Below, piece by piece: positions 27,240 to 34,644 of a stretch of 42,350 nucleotides of DNA. The notes beneath the pieces are model-generated. The model saw nothing but the letters and a program-made list of their open reading frames with translations, searched no databases and was not told the DNA's origin. This DNA comes from Psychrobacter immobilis. Its GTDB lineage: Bacteria > Pseudomonadota > Gammaproteobacteria > Pseudomonadales > Moraxellaceae. A program made the position numbers and the translations under genes. The DNA lies in assembly GCF_904846185.1 (NCBI RefSeq), contig NZ_CAJGZQ010000030.1, positions 1-42,350 of the forward strand, given 5' to 3'. Each line of letters opens with the position of its first letter. Positions within the stretch are counted from its first letter, which is position 1.

Positions 27240-27282
27240 GACCTGAGAAGTCAGCACAACATATTTATTGCTTTTCTCCAAC

Positions 27283-27318
27283 CCAGTAGTGATCTTACTA
27301 TCATTGCTGGTTTTTTTT
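27283..27318 (+). terminator. Terminator of the CHAP gene
   Basis: CCAGTAGTGAT and ATCATTGCTGG pair with two G-U wobbles around a six-base loop and lead into eight T. It lies 43 bases after the stop. Confidence 0.8.
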
Positions 27319-27735
27319 GTGCTTAACATCAGGGTGTATTTAACCTTTCATGATTTGATCAGTCAGAAATAGACACTACTGATATCATTACTCATTACAA
27401 GAATTATCGGCAAGCGCGTTTAAGATGCCACATGATACCGCTTGTGCACTACCTGCACATTTCTGGCGCAAAACTGAGAAATTTTTGGATTGCTAGCATT
27501 ACAAGACAAATTACGAAACGACGCTCATGAAGATGTGGCTTAGCTCAAAGCGTATGGGTAAACCACCCCGAGTTCGTCGTACTCTCTAAGACTGTTTAGT
27601 CTCCGAAAACCTGAGGCGGTTCAGATGGTTTTTTGAGAGATTATGACACTCTCAAAGCGATTTGAAGTACTTGAGAAAGTTGATTATGATAGCACCTAAA
27701 GATTTACCAGAGTCATATCGAAAGACTAAACAAAA

Positions 27736-27769
27736 AAATGCCTCTGGGAGTTGACTCCCAGAGGCATTT
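27736..27769 (-). terminator. Perfect 16-bp hairpin with T-run on the minus strand
   Basis: AAATGCCTCTGGGAGT and its exact complement pair around a two-base loop. On the minus strand it continues into seven T, so it would end a transcript coming from above 27770, where no protein gene is visible until 28613. On the plus strand the T-run is poor. Confidence 0.75.
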
Positions 27770-28267
27770 AGTTTTAAATATAGATAACGGTTACAGCGTG
27801 TTGACGCACCCTGTAACGAACAAATAAGCACACAGACTGCGTTATTTGAACAGCATTAAATGCCCGTTTAGGGTCATTTTATCCAAAAACTGCTTTCATA
27901 TCAACCTTATTCACTATACATTTTAAAAACTGCTTGTTCGCTCGTTACATCCTTGTGCTGCTCTCTTTGTACCCGTTACCCGTCAAATGGGTGGCAGGCC
28001 TTGGCGACGACTGCGTTTGACACAGGGGTAAGCTCTCGACAGGGGGTTCTAGACATATTGAGCAACGCAATGAGTGGTTACTCGTGCATATCGTAGCGGT
28101 ATATTGGGTTTATGCCCTTGCTAGCGTATGACAGCACAGTAGCGGTTAAGAGCGTGTCTAGGCGGTGCTATCAGCCGTAATCTTAACAACCGTAGCTTGA
28201 TACAGTGATACGGTCTTGATGACGCGATGGGCGATGAAGTCGGCATGACTAATCACATCACATCAAA

Positions 28268-28340
28268 TCCAAGGAATGCACTAAAGCGATTGTGAGTATT
28301 TTATCTACTCATAATCGCTTTAGGGTGAGTGTTCCTTGAA
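28268..28340. repeat. Long imperfect palindrome
   Basis: TCCAAGGAA..CACT..TAAAGCGATTGTGAGTA pairs with TACTCATAATCGCTTTA....AGTGTTCCTTGA around TTTTATC. The inner 17 bases pair with one mismatch and the outer part with small bulges. No T-run follows. A perfect 12-bp hairpin with the arm TAGTATATAGCC lies at 28391-28420. Confidence 0.8.
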
Positions 28341-28612
28341 ATCTGCTCAAGGCTCCAAAATCAGCATAAATTCACTTAGGCTAATTTAAGTAGTATATAG
28401 CCCACTCGGCTATATACTATAAGAGTCCAGAGAAAAATTTAGAATAGTTATTATACAGCAGTCACTTATTCAGTGAGTCGATATTGTCATGGTTGATTCA
28501 TAAGCTTAGTGTGAATAGAACGAGATCTATGCCTTGGGTAAACTACCTCCCAAACTTATAACTGTTCTTTATCTTGAAATCCTAATTAAACTGAAACCTC
28601 GAATACTTTTAT

Positions 28613-29581
28613 TTAGTCAGCATCCAAAGTATTATCTTTGTTTTGAATAAGTATTAGAGCATCTTGTGCTTTCTTAAGTTGATCTTGTAACAGAGTCACT
28701 TGTTCCTGCTTTGATAAATGACGGCTTGATAGCTCGCTATATTGTTTATTCAATACGCTATGCTCGGCTTCAAGCTTAGCCTGAGTTTGAGTCAGCTGAT
28801 TATTAAGTCCTGATAGCTTGTCACGTTCAGCGGTGACTGCCTTTAACTCTCCTTTGATCTCTGCGGTAGCCGTTTGTATATCATTCCGCTCAGTGGTGAC
28901 TGCCTTTAGCTCTGACTTAGTATTTTTAAGTTCAATCTTTAAACGTGCAATCTCTGCCTTATCACTATCAGCTGTGGCTTTAAGCGTGGCTACCTCACCA
29001 AGACTGCTAGTCAGCTCTATAGATTGCTTATCTAATGCATTACTCACCTCTGCAAGCTGTGATTGCGCGGTCTTAGCCTTAGTGCGTTCAAGCTCTAATT
29101 CATGCCTAGTATCTAATAGCGTCTGTTTGGTAGCGTCATGGTCAGCTGTGGCTTGCTGTGCGCTTTTAGTTGCTGTTTCCGCAGTGCCGGTCACCTCGTC
29201 CAGTTGCTGTAGTAAATCCGCTTGTTCCCCCTCCAAGGTCTTAACCGCTTCTTGCGCTTCGTCCATCTCTGCTTGTGCCTTGATCTTAACCACCTCTAAA
29301 GCTTCACGCTCTTTAGACAATCTATCATTAGCCATATCAATAGCCGTCTGCCACATATCAGCCCCAAGCGTGTGCAAGCGTTCTGTGATACCACTAGGTA
29401 AGTCTACTTGCTGTAGCTCTTGCTCTTCTTGCTGTTCTCGCTTCCAGCTTTGCATAGCATCACTGATAGTCGTGAATGATCCACCGCCTAGCGCCTTACG
29501 CACCTCTGCCAGTGTCGGCTTAACCCCTTGCTCTTGTAATTGGTCTGCTGCTGCATGAATATCTTGTATCGTGAGTGCCAT
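28613..29581 (-). CDS. kfrA: KfrA-like plasmid DNA-binding coiled-coil protein
   Basis: This 322-aa protein has an N-terminal helix-turn-helix domain (about 1-55; DIHAAADQLQEQGVKPTLAE, then VRKALGGGSFTTISDAMQSW) typical of the KfrA_N family (PF11740). A very long coiled coil (about 85-315, EL/TAE heptads) follows. KfrA proteins bind and repress their own promoter and help plasmid segregation. AAGGGA precedes the ATG. A 21-bp inverted repeat right upstream is a fitting operator. It marks the start of the plasmid-type block. Confidence 0.85.
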   Translation of the reverse strand: MALTIQDIHAAADQLQEQGVKPTLAEVRKALGGGSFTTISDAMQSWKREQQEEQELQQVDLPSGITERLHTLGADMWQTAIDMANDRLSKEREALEVVKIKAQAEMDEAQEAVKTLEGEQADLLQQLDEVTGTAETATKSAQQATADHDATKQTLLDTRHELELERTKAKTAQSQLAEVSNALDKQSIELTSSLGEVATLKATADSDKAEIARLKIELKNTKSELKAVTTERNDIQTATAEIKGELKAVTAERDKLSGLNNQLTQTQAKLEAEHSVLNKQYSELSSRHLSKQEQVTLLQDQLKKAQDALILIQNKDNTLDAD

Positions 29582-29602
29582 GATTTTGTATCCCTTAATA
29601 GT

Positions 29603-29655
29603 ATATTGTAGTATGTTGTATATAATATACTACAATATACAACATACTACAATAT
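29603..29655. promoter_or_regulatory. 21-bp inverted repeat, likely KfrA operator
   Basis: Two perfect 21-base arms (29603-29623 and 29635-29655, core TTGTAGTATGTTGTA) flank 11 bases that again hold TACTACA. It begins 22 bases before the kfrA ATG and would overlap its promoter. Confidence 0.8.
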
Positions 29656-29661
29656 AGAATG

Positions 29662-29687
29662 TAAAAAAACCCCAAGTAATCTTGAGG
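29662..29687 (-). terminator. Terminator behind the BrnA-like gene
   Basis: On the minus strand CCTCAAG and CTTGGGG pair around four bases and lead into seven T, 23 bases after the stop at 29710. Confidence 0.8.
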
Positions 29688-29709
29688 TCATGTGCTTGTT
29701 ATTTAATGC

Positions 29710-30003
29710 CTAGTGATCGGTTAGGTATTCTTCTAGGGCATCGTTGATCATGTCTTGATAGTTACTGCCTGTTTGCTTAGCTCTGTCCTTGAATTTGGTA
29801 AGGATACTTGGGCTAATGACACTGGTTTCCGTAGACAACGCTTGAGATTTGATACTGCCACGGATCGCGCCTGACCAGTCGGTGACTTCTGGAATGTCCG
29901 ATAAATCAATGTCGTCATCGCTAAGCGTGGCTAGATGCTCTGAGTCTGCTTGCTGCTTAGCAGTTAGTGGCGGTAATTCGTCTATTTTATCATCTAACGC
30001 CGT
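29710..30003 (-). pseudogene. BrnA/CopG-like antitoxin gene cut by a TnpB element
   Basis: The minus strand holds a 97-codon open frame without a start: TALDDKIDELPPLTAKQQAD...LSDDDIDLSDIPEVTDWSGA...ILTKFKDRAKQTGSNYQDMI...LEEYLTDH. DDDIDxSDIPE and the KxxGxxYQxxINxxLxEYL end resemble BrnA-type ribbon-helix-helix antitoxins. The frame runs into the left-end hairpin of the TnpB element at 30008. Beyond the right end, the minus strand from 31250 reads MTIPLITLPQ in a plausible frame, so the element may have split one gene. No BrnT partner is seen. Confidence 0.55.
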
Positions 30004-31218
30004 AAAACCATGTCCTTCTAGGGCGTGGATATCAGGCGTCAGTCGTTGTCGCCCAGTATGGCGAACCCCTTGATACCCAACTGCATTGAGATCATAATTA
30101 CTCCATGAAAACGCTCAAACTACGCATCAAAGACAAACACGCCACTCAGCTCAATATCTTAGCTGGGGCAGTCAACTTTGTCTGGAACTACGTCAATGAG
30201 CTAAGTTTTAAACATTTACAGCGCACGGGCAAATTCTTTTCAGCCTATGACTTGGCCGCTTATACTAAAGGGGCGGGTGAATACCTGAATCTGCACAGTC
30301 AAACCTTGCAAGCGATCAGTGAGGTTCACGCTAAATCCCGTAAACAGTTTAAAAAAGCCAAACTCAACTGGCGTACCAATAACCCAAAAGCCAAGAGAAG
30401 AAGCTTGGGCTGGATTCCGTTTAAAAAGACCGCCATTAAGCACCTAACAACCCGTCAGTCAGGCAAGAAAAGCCTTAAATCTACTATTCAGCTAAGCCTC
30501 GCTAAAGGCAAAAAGCTGATCATTGATTTGTGGGATAGCTATAACCTCTCGCTCTATACCATCAATACTTGTGAGCTGGTACAAGATGCACGAGGTCACT
30601 GGTACGCCTGTATCACCGTCAAAGAATTTCCAAAAACAGTTTGTGGTACGGGCCAAGTCGGTATTGATTTAGGCTGTAAAGATGCCGCAGTCAGTAGTGA
30701 GGGTGATCAGCTACAAATCAAAGTCACCCATCAATACGCAGAAAAACTGGCCATCGCTCAACGTGCCAAAAACAAAAAACGGGTTAAGGTCATTCATGCC
30801 AAGATTAAAAACACCCGCCAAGATCTGATTCATAAATTCACATCAAAGCTTGTCAAAGCCAACAGCTTAATCGTTGTTGGTAAAATCAAATCAAACTCAT
30901 TCACTTCATCCAAACTGGCCAAATCCGTCTATGATGCTGGTTGGTTTGAGATTAAGCGGCAACTGGATTATAAATGCGCGAACGCAGGTTGCCACTATAT
31001 CGAAGTCAATGAAGCGTACACCACCCAAACCTGCTCGTGTTGCGGCTCTCGCCAAGACAGTCCGAAAGGTAGAGAAGGTCTTGGTATAAGAGCATGGTTT
31101 TGTCGTTCTTGTAAAACGACCCATAACAGAGATGTTAATGGAGCAAAAAACATTCTCGCGGTCGGGCTTGGCCGTCTTTAGTAGGAATCCCCGTTCCTTT
31201 AGGTCGGGGAGGAAGTCA
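30004..31218 (+). mobile_element. TnpB-only IS605/IS1341-type element
   Basis: The left end carries the hairpin CCATGTCCTTCTAGGGCGTGG-type stem at 30008-30028 (9 pairs, two G-T) and the right end the hairpin CCCCG..CCT..AGG..CGGGG at 31189-31209 followed by GGAAGTCAA. Both are typical subterminal structures of the IS200/IS605 family. Only tnpB is present, with no tnpA, so the element cannot move by itself. Exact ends are uncertain by several bases since the family leaves no target duplication. Confidence 0.8.
30105..31181 (+). CDS. tnpB: RNA-guided nuclease-type protein TnpB
   Basis: This 358-aa IS605 accessory protein starts MKTLKLRIKDKHATQLN. The RuvC-like parts are VGIDLGCKDAA (Asp 188) and HNRDVNGAKN (Asp 343), with a CSCC...CRSC zinc site (310-336) between motifs. 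Where many TnpB have the RuvC-II Glu, this one has Gly 259 (IVVGKIKSN). A Glu at 303 (EVNEAYTTQTCSCCG) stands where others have another residue, as in variants with a relocated catalytic Glu. TnpB uses RNA from the right end to cut DNA and help keep the element. Activity here is untested. Confidence 0.88.
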   Translation: MKTLKLRIKDKHATQLNILAGAVNFVWNYVNELSFKHLQRTGKFFSAYDLAAYTKGAGEYLNLHSQTLQAISEVHAKSRKQFKKAKLNWRTNNPKAKRRSLGWIPFKKTAIKHLTTRQSGKKSLKSTIQLSLAKGKKLIIDLWDSYNLSLYTINTCELVQDARGHWYACITVKEFPKTVCGTGQVGIDLGCKDAAVSSEGDQLQIKVTHQYAEKLAIAQRAKNKKRVKVIHAKIKNTRQDLIHKFTSKLVKANSLIVVGKIKSNSFTSSKLAKSVYDAGWFEIKRQLDYKCANAGCHYIEVNEAYTTQTCSCCGSRQDSPKGREGLGIRAWFCRSCKTTHNRDVNGAKNILAVGLGRL

Positions 31219-31220
31219 AT
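31185..31220 (+). ncRNA. Candidate omega-RNA 3' scaffold at the TnpB right end
   Basis: TnpB guide RNAs cover the 3' part of tnpB and the right end, and the guide is the flanking sequence. The hairpin here at 31189-31209 fits that role, which would make the guide start near 31219 (CTGTGGTAACGTGATC). This is inferred from the family and no transcript is shown. Confidence 0.4.
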
Positions 31221-31387
31221 CTGTGGTAACGTGATCAGAGGTATAGTCATTATTAGCAATTATATGGCGTCGTATGACCACATAAGGTTTGTTATCGAAT
31301 GTTTAGGTCGAAATACTAACCAATATATTTAGACGTCTCTACAGAGCTTTCTCGTTCGTTTTAGGACACATAGCCAGAATGGAAAAT

Positions 31388-31423
31388 AAAAAAGTGCCTG
31401 ATTCTTAGGATCAAGCACTTTTG
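31388..31423. terminator. Terminator behind yoeB
   Basis: AAAAGTGC-TGAT and ATCA-GCACTTTT pair around seven bases. On the minus strand it follows the yoeB stop by about 20 bases and runs into six T. It could work both ways. Confidence 0.8.
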
Positions 31424-31441
31424 TGAACTAACACTGTTTAC

Positions 31442-31696
31442 TTAATAATGATATCGGCACTGAACGATGATAATGGCATCATCTTGAACCTCATAAACCA
31501 GTCTATGCTCTTGATCAATGCGACGCGACCAATAGCCTGCCAGATCGTGTTTGAGTGGTTCAGGTTTACCAATACCCTCAAATGGGTCACGTTTGAGGGC
31601 TTTAATCAGCTTACTTATTTGCTTGACCTTCTCTTTGCTGGTTTTTTGCCAGTATTCGTAGTCCTCCCACGCATCCTGTGTCCAAGATAAGATCAA
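31442..31696 (-). CDS. yoeB: Toxin YoeB (Txe/YoeB mRNA interferase)
   Basis: This 84-aa ribosome-dependent endoribonuclease of the RelE fold has the family features: WTQDAWEDYEYWQ at the start, GKPEPLKHDLAGYWSRRI (about 42-59), EHRLVYEV with the catalytic Glu and Arg, and the terminal CRYHY with the catalytic His 83 and Tyr 84. It overlaps the antitoxin gene by 4 bases. The pair should stabilise the plasmid block. Confidence 0.95.
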   Translation of the reverse strand: MILSWTQDAWEDYEYWQKTSKEKVKQISKLIKALKRDPFEGIGKPEPLKHDLAGYWSRRIDQEHRLVYEVQDDAIIIVQCRYHY

Positions 31697-31983
31697 GCGT
31701 CCACCTCATCATCACAAGTCAATAATGCGTCATCCGTATTGATGTCATGCTCGATTAAACGACCCGCCTTAGCATCGGCTATAGAGCGTCTGAGGCGCTT
31801 GGCATTAGTGGGGCTTTTTAGCAGATGAAGCGTTTCCTCATATGAATTAAACTCTTCTAAACTCATGAGTACCGCAGGTTTGGCGTTTTGTCTAGTAATC
31901 ACGATCGGCGATTTGTCGGTATCTACCTTATCGATATATTTGGCTAGGCCCTTTCTAAAATCAGTGTAGTTCACAACATCCAT
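31693..31983 (-). CDS. yefM: Antitoxin YefM/Phd family
   Basis: I start at ATG 31983 (MDVVNYTDFRKGLAKYID), which has GGAG 8 bases upstream; a start at 32007 adds eight residues. The 96-aa product has a Phd/YefM DNA-binding N-terminal domain (SPIVITRQNAKPAVLMSLEEFNSYEET) and a C-terminal toxin-wrapping segment. It neutralises YoeB and represses the operon together with it. The upstream palindrome with TGTACA matches the known YefM-type operator core. Confidence 0.93.
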   Translation of the reverse strand: MDVVNYTDFRKGLAKYIDKVDTDKSPIVITRQNAKPAVLMSLEEFNSYEETLHLLKSPTNAKRLRRSIADAKAGRLIEHDINTDDALLTCDDEVDA

Positions 31984-32036
31984 AACGATTACTCCGTGTT
32001 TGGTCATCTTTATTTGTATGACTGATATTATATACC

Positions 32037-32064
32037 ATATCTGTACTTATATCTGTACAGATAT
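32037..32064. promoter_or_regulatory. yefM-yoeB operator palindrome
   Basis: ATATCTGTACAGATAT (32049-32064) is a perfect palindrome, and a half copy ATATCTGTAC lies 12 bases earlier. It is about 55-80 bases before the yefM start. The TGTACA core agrees with known yefM operators. Confidence 0.7.
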
Positions 32065-32075
32065 TTTACACTGAT

Positions 32076-32309
32076 TTATTTATGGCGCTGGCCGCTCAAT
32101 CCGTAATCACCCGCAGAAGTTTGTGGCGGCGTATTAAGATTAGAGGGTTTTTGATAATCAAAGGATAACGGCACGGTATTGGTTTGCGCCACTTGAGTTA
32201 AGAACAATTTGATTGCTTGAGACGGCGTTAATCCATAGCTTTCAAACACGGCAAAGGCGCTATCCTTGAGCTCTTGATCGAGCCTGATATTATAATTGGT
32301 TGTCGTCAT
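32076..32309 (-). CDS. Orphan RelB/DinJ-type antitoxin
   Basis: This 77-aa protein has a ribbon-helix-helix start, TTTNYNIRLDQELKDSAFAV, followed by FESYGLTPSQAIKLFLTQVA, the RelB/DinJ signature. The C-terminal part (YQKPSNLNTPPQTSAGDYGL) is short. No RelE or YafQ toxin follows: only 92 bases separate it from yefM, and that gap holds the yefM operator. It is therefore an orphan or a remnant, perhaps an anti-addiction gene. A nested palindrome begins at its start codon and suggests self-repression. Confidence 0.82.
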   Translation of the reverse strand: MTTTNYNIRLDQELKDSAFAVFESYGLTPSQAIKLFLTQVAQTNTVPLSFDYQKPSNLNTPPQTSAGDYGLSGQRHK

Positions 32310-32363
32310 GGCATTACAAATGGCTTATATATGTACGTACAATATAAACCATTTGTAATGCCA
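32309..32363. promoter_or_regulatory. Nested palindrome upstream of the orphan antitoxin
   Basis: TGGCATTACAAATGG (32309-32323) and its exact complement (32349-32363) flank a 25-base centre containing TTATAT..GTACGTAC..TATAA, itself a palindrome. It spans the start codon and likely promoter of the antitoxin gene. Confidence 0.75.
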
Positions 32364-32389
32364 AAACTACTAAGCATGCTTTTTTCATA

Positions 32390-33346
32390 TTATGATTTCT
32401 GCTTAGGGAACGTATAGCCTATCGCCAGTAAGTGCTTTTTGTGGGTCTTTAAAAAAGCTTCATCTCTTAATTGAGTGTGTAACCAGCTGATCACTTCTTG
32501 GGTACTTTTTCCTGAAGGCGCATAGCTACCAAATGGGGCATAGTTAGCCAATAGAGGCGCAAAACGGTCGATCTGTTTGACGGTTAAGGATGGTATATCT
32601 CTATTCTCATTATTCTGATTTAAGTCCTCCAGACTTTTTTTCTTGGTGGGCTTAGCTTTGACATTAAATTTTAGTCCTGTGACGGTACGACCACGTTTAA
32701 CGTTTTCATAGGTGATTTTAATATCTGACTTTTCTGTTATTTCTTCAACGCTTGGGTTGATGACTCGACTTTTTAGGTTGTTAATACGTTCGTAAGATTT
32801 AGAAAGAGCTAGCTCCTCTCTAATTTCTTCAAGTGACATTGTCCACGAGCTCATTGCCTCATGTTTTTTGGCCAGATGGTATATATCTATTGAATATTCA
32901 CCCTTCAGTTTAAGTACATCTTCTTTTTTATATTTAGTGAATGGATTATTTTCATCAAAAACCTTCAACATCAGTAGCACTTCATCTGTAAAACATAGAG
33001 ACACATAGCCATCTTCATATATTGATCTGATGACCCACTGTACATTGACACGGCTACCGCGTTCATTTCTATAGCTAAAAAATCGCCTCATCATCGTTTC
33101 ACTAGCATCTTTTAATTGAGTATAAGCAGAATCCACTTGAATGTTGCAAGCCTCTGCAAATGCTTTCGCGGTTATCTCTATAGTGTCTTTTTCAGTGGCA
33201 TCTATCAAACGCACTACTGAACTAGCAAGCAACAGCAACCGTTTTTCATCAAGTGTCATTTCATAAAACGCTTGTAGAATACGATTTTGCATAACAACCC
33301 AATTTGCAGGGTATTTCTTCTCATATAAACCAACTTGGTTAGTCAT
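32390..33346 (-). CDS. repM: Plasmid replication initiator RepM/Rep_3
   Basis: This 318-aa initiator of the Rep_3 family (PF01051) has two winged-helix domains. The first includes WVVMQNRILQAFYEMTLDEKRLLLLASSVVRLI (about 17-49) and the second KLKGEYSIDIYHLAKKHEAMSSW. It binds iterons to open the plasmid origin. Five 21-bp iterons lie directly upstream. The gene looks intact, so the block could replicate by itself if excised. Confidence 0.93.
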   Translation of the reverse strand: MTNQVGLYEKKYPANWVVMQNRILQAFYEMTLDEKRLLLLASSVVRLIDATEKDTIEITAKAFAEACNIQVDSAYTQLKDASETMMRRFFSYRNERGSRVNVQWVIRSIYEDGYVSLCFTDEVLLMLKVFDENNPFTKYKKEDVLKLKGEYSIDIYHLAKKHEAMSSWTMSLEEIREELALSKSYERINNLKSRVINPSVEEITEKSDIKITYENVKRGRTVTGLKFNVKAKPTKKKSLEDLNQNNENRDIPSLTVKQIDRFAPLLANYAPFGSYAPSGKSTQEVISWLHTQLRDEAFLKTHKKHLLAIGYTFPKQKS

Positions 33347-33367
33347 ATCTACGCCTTAATGCTCAAA

Positions 33368-33472
33368 TCTATCTAATTGTAGCATAATACCTGCTGATTG
33401 TAGCTTTTAACCTAGCTGATTGTAGCATTAACCTAGCTGATTGTAGCATTAACCTAGCTGATTGTAGCTTTA
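33368..33472. repeat. Five 21-bp iterons (oriV)
   Basis: Copies start at 33368, 33389, 33410, 33431 and 33452, exactly 21 bases apart, with the core CTAGCTGATTGTAGC. The last three are nearly identical and the first two are diverged. They lie right upstream of repM, as in Rep_3 origins. An AT-rich stretch (33520-33590) with AAAAGTCTTT repeats follows and could be the melting region. Confidence 0.95.
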
Positions 33473-33672
33473 TAGATCTTGAAGCCCTTAATTGGTAAGG
33501 TCTGAGAGCGTCCTAAAAGTCTTTAAAAGTCTTTAAAAGTAAAAAATATGTTTTTATATTAAATAATAGGAAAAAAACCAAAAAACCGACGGATTTAAGA
33601 TGATAATTTGATCGACCAATCACTTATAAAACTTATCAGTAGCTCAGAATGCAATTGTCCATTTACTTGATG
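33473..33672. other. AT-rich origin flank
   Basis: No gene is seen. AAAAGTCTTT is repeated at 33518-33540, followed by a run of A/T including TTTTTATATTAAATAATAGG. It is next to the iterons and probably belongs to oriV. Confidence 0.5.
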
Positions 33673-33843
33673 TTAATCCTCGTTCACATAGTTCGGATCA
33701 AGCTTGGATCTTTGAAAATCTTCAAAAGCATGGTCAAAGATATTTTGAATATCTTCATCTGTCATTCTGGACAACCCTGTTTTCACATTCTCAATATCAG
33801 TCTCATTTTTTGTAGATAGTTTGTCTTCATTTTCAGTAGCCAT
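33673..33843 (-). CDS. Small acidic plasmid protein, unknown
   Basis: The frame encodes 56 aa from ATG 33843 (MATENEDKLSTKNETDIENV), or 63 aa from 33864. It is acidic and ends MTDEDIQNIFDHAFEDFQRS and KLDPNYVNED. The family is unknown. No good ribosome site is seen for either start. It lies between the origin and the MobC-like gene on the same strand as both. Confidence 0.45.
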   Translation of the reverse strand: MATENEDKLSTKNETDIENVKTGLSRMTDEDIQNIFDHAFEDFQRSKLDPNYVNED

Positions 33844-34041
33844 TATCGACACATCTGTAAACACTTATCAAACCGTTGCTAAAAAGCCTAGAAACCACTC
33901 TTATATACGTTTTACGCTCTGTCCGATACGATGGTAGCTAAAGCTATTCTAAAACGCTTAAAACAGCCGATAACCGTCTCCTAACCTTTCGCTAATTAGT
34001 AGACGATCCAGCTGTACCTTCAATTAGGCGATTTCGAGTAG

Positions 34042-34383
34042 CTACTGTGATGATGAATAAATATCAAGCAATGAACCGTGGTCACTGTCCTGACTGTTTT
34101 TAGGTGGTGTAAAGCTGCTTGGTACCACCTCAGCTTTACTTTGTATTTTATTGGCAATTGCTTTCAAAAATTCACGGTGCTTTTTCAAACGAGCATATTT
34201 TTCATTATCGTGTGCGTCTAAAAAAATAGCTTGCAGTTCATGATTATCATCATCGTCTAATGCGTTGGCCAACCACTCCCCCAATATTTTATGTGCTTCA
34301 AGCCTGTCCTGATCAATCTCTTTTTTAAGAGCCTGTAATTGCTTAATCTTATTTGCGAATAAATCATCTGATATTACTGACAT
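34042..34383 (-). CDS. Small helical protein divergent from the relaxase
   Basis: This 113-aa helical, charged protein (SDDLFANKIKQLQALKKEID, HREFLKAIANKIQSKAE) has a Pro/Ser-rich end. It faces away from the relaxase across the candidate oriT, the place where MobC-type accessory proteins are often found, so a mobilisation role is possible. The sequence itself is not diagnostic. Confidence 0.6.
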   Translation of the reverse strand: MSVISDDLFANKIKQLQALKKEIDQDRLEAHKILGEWLANALDDDDNHELQAIFLDAHDNEKYARLKKHREFLKAIANKIQSKAEVVPSSFTPPKNSQDSDHGSLLDIYSSSQ

Positions 34384-34644
34384 TACCTCATCCTTTTTTT
34401 AGCCAACTATGATAGAGTTGATCCTAGCAGTACATACATAGGTATGCAAGGTAGTAAAATACACAAGACCACATCGTTTCGTGGGCGCAGTAGTATTTTA
34501 ACCCTCTGTTAAGAGCGAACTTAGGAGTTTGTGTAAAAAAGACCCACAAGGGGTACTATTTTTTACATAAACTCCGTCGTTCGGCAGGGGGCGAACCCCC
34601 TACAACCCCCAAAAAATCATCTCTCAATATTGGGTTTTTTTGCT
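34384..34644. other. Candidate origin of transfer (oriT) region
   Basis: Arms GGAGTTTGTGTAAAAAA (34524-34540) and TTTTTTACATAAACTCC (34559-34575) pair with one mismatch around GACCCACAAGGGGTACTA. A GGGGG-CGAA-CCCCC hairpin follows at 34587-34600. Inverted repeats of this kind next to a MobA/MobL gene are typical of oriT. The nick site is not known. Confidence 0.6.

Larger units (their letters stand above)
27240..28612. other. 1.4-kb gene-free region rich in inverted repeats
   Basis: No convincing coding frame exceeds about 35 codons. There are hairpins at 27283, 27736, 27790-27817, 28268-28340 and 28391-28420. Several interleaved stems lie between about 28080 and 28235, for example CGGTTAAGA with TCTTAAC-A-ACCG, and ACCGTA with TACGGT. 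On the minus strand a short frame at 28160-28260 (SHADFIAHRVIKTVSLYQAT) and another near 27900-28055 (MSRTPCRELTPVSNAVV) look protein-like but end early. This is the likely border of the plasmid-type block. Confidence 0.55.

Noticed and set aside
27730..28450. tmRNA, RNase P RNA, SRP RNA, tRNA or integron attC in the hairpin-rich region
   Set aside because: I looked for their conserved core sequences (CCA-ended T-loop, GAGGAAAGTCC, SRP tetraloop motif, attC RYYYAAC pairs) and found none. No tRNA was seen anywhere in the window.
28818..29558. 246-codon Ser-rich frame on the plus strand opposite kfrA
   Set aside because: It mirrors the coiled-coil codons of kfrA and has no ribosome site or recognisable domain.
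31221..31440. XerC/XerD (pdif) sites around the toxin-antitoxin module, as common in Moraxellaceae plasmids
   Set aside because: Short partial likenesses such as CGTATGA and ACATAA occur, but no 11-6-11 arrangement fits well.
33368..33472. Possible CRISPR array
   Set aside because: The 21-bp units are contiguous, without spacers, and sit before a Rep gene; they are iterons. The arrays at 1-123, 17690-17995 and 39373-39412 also lack spacers.
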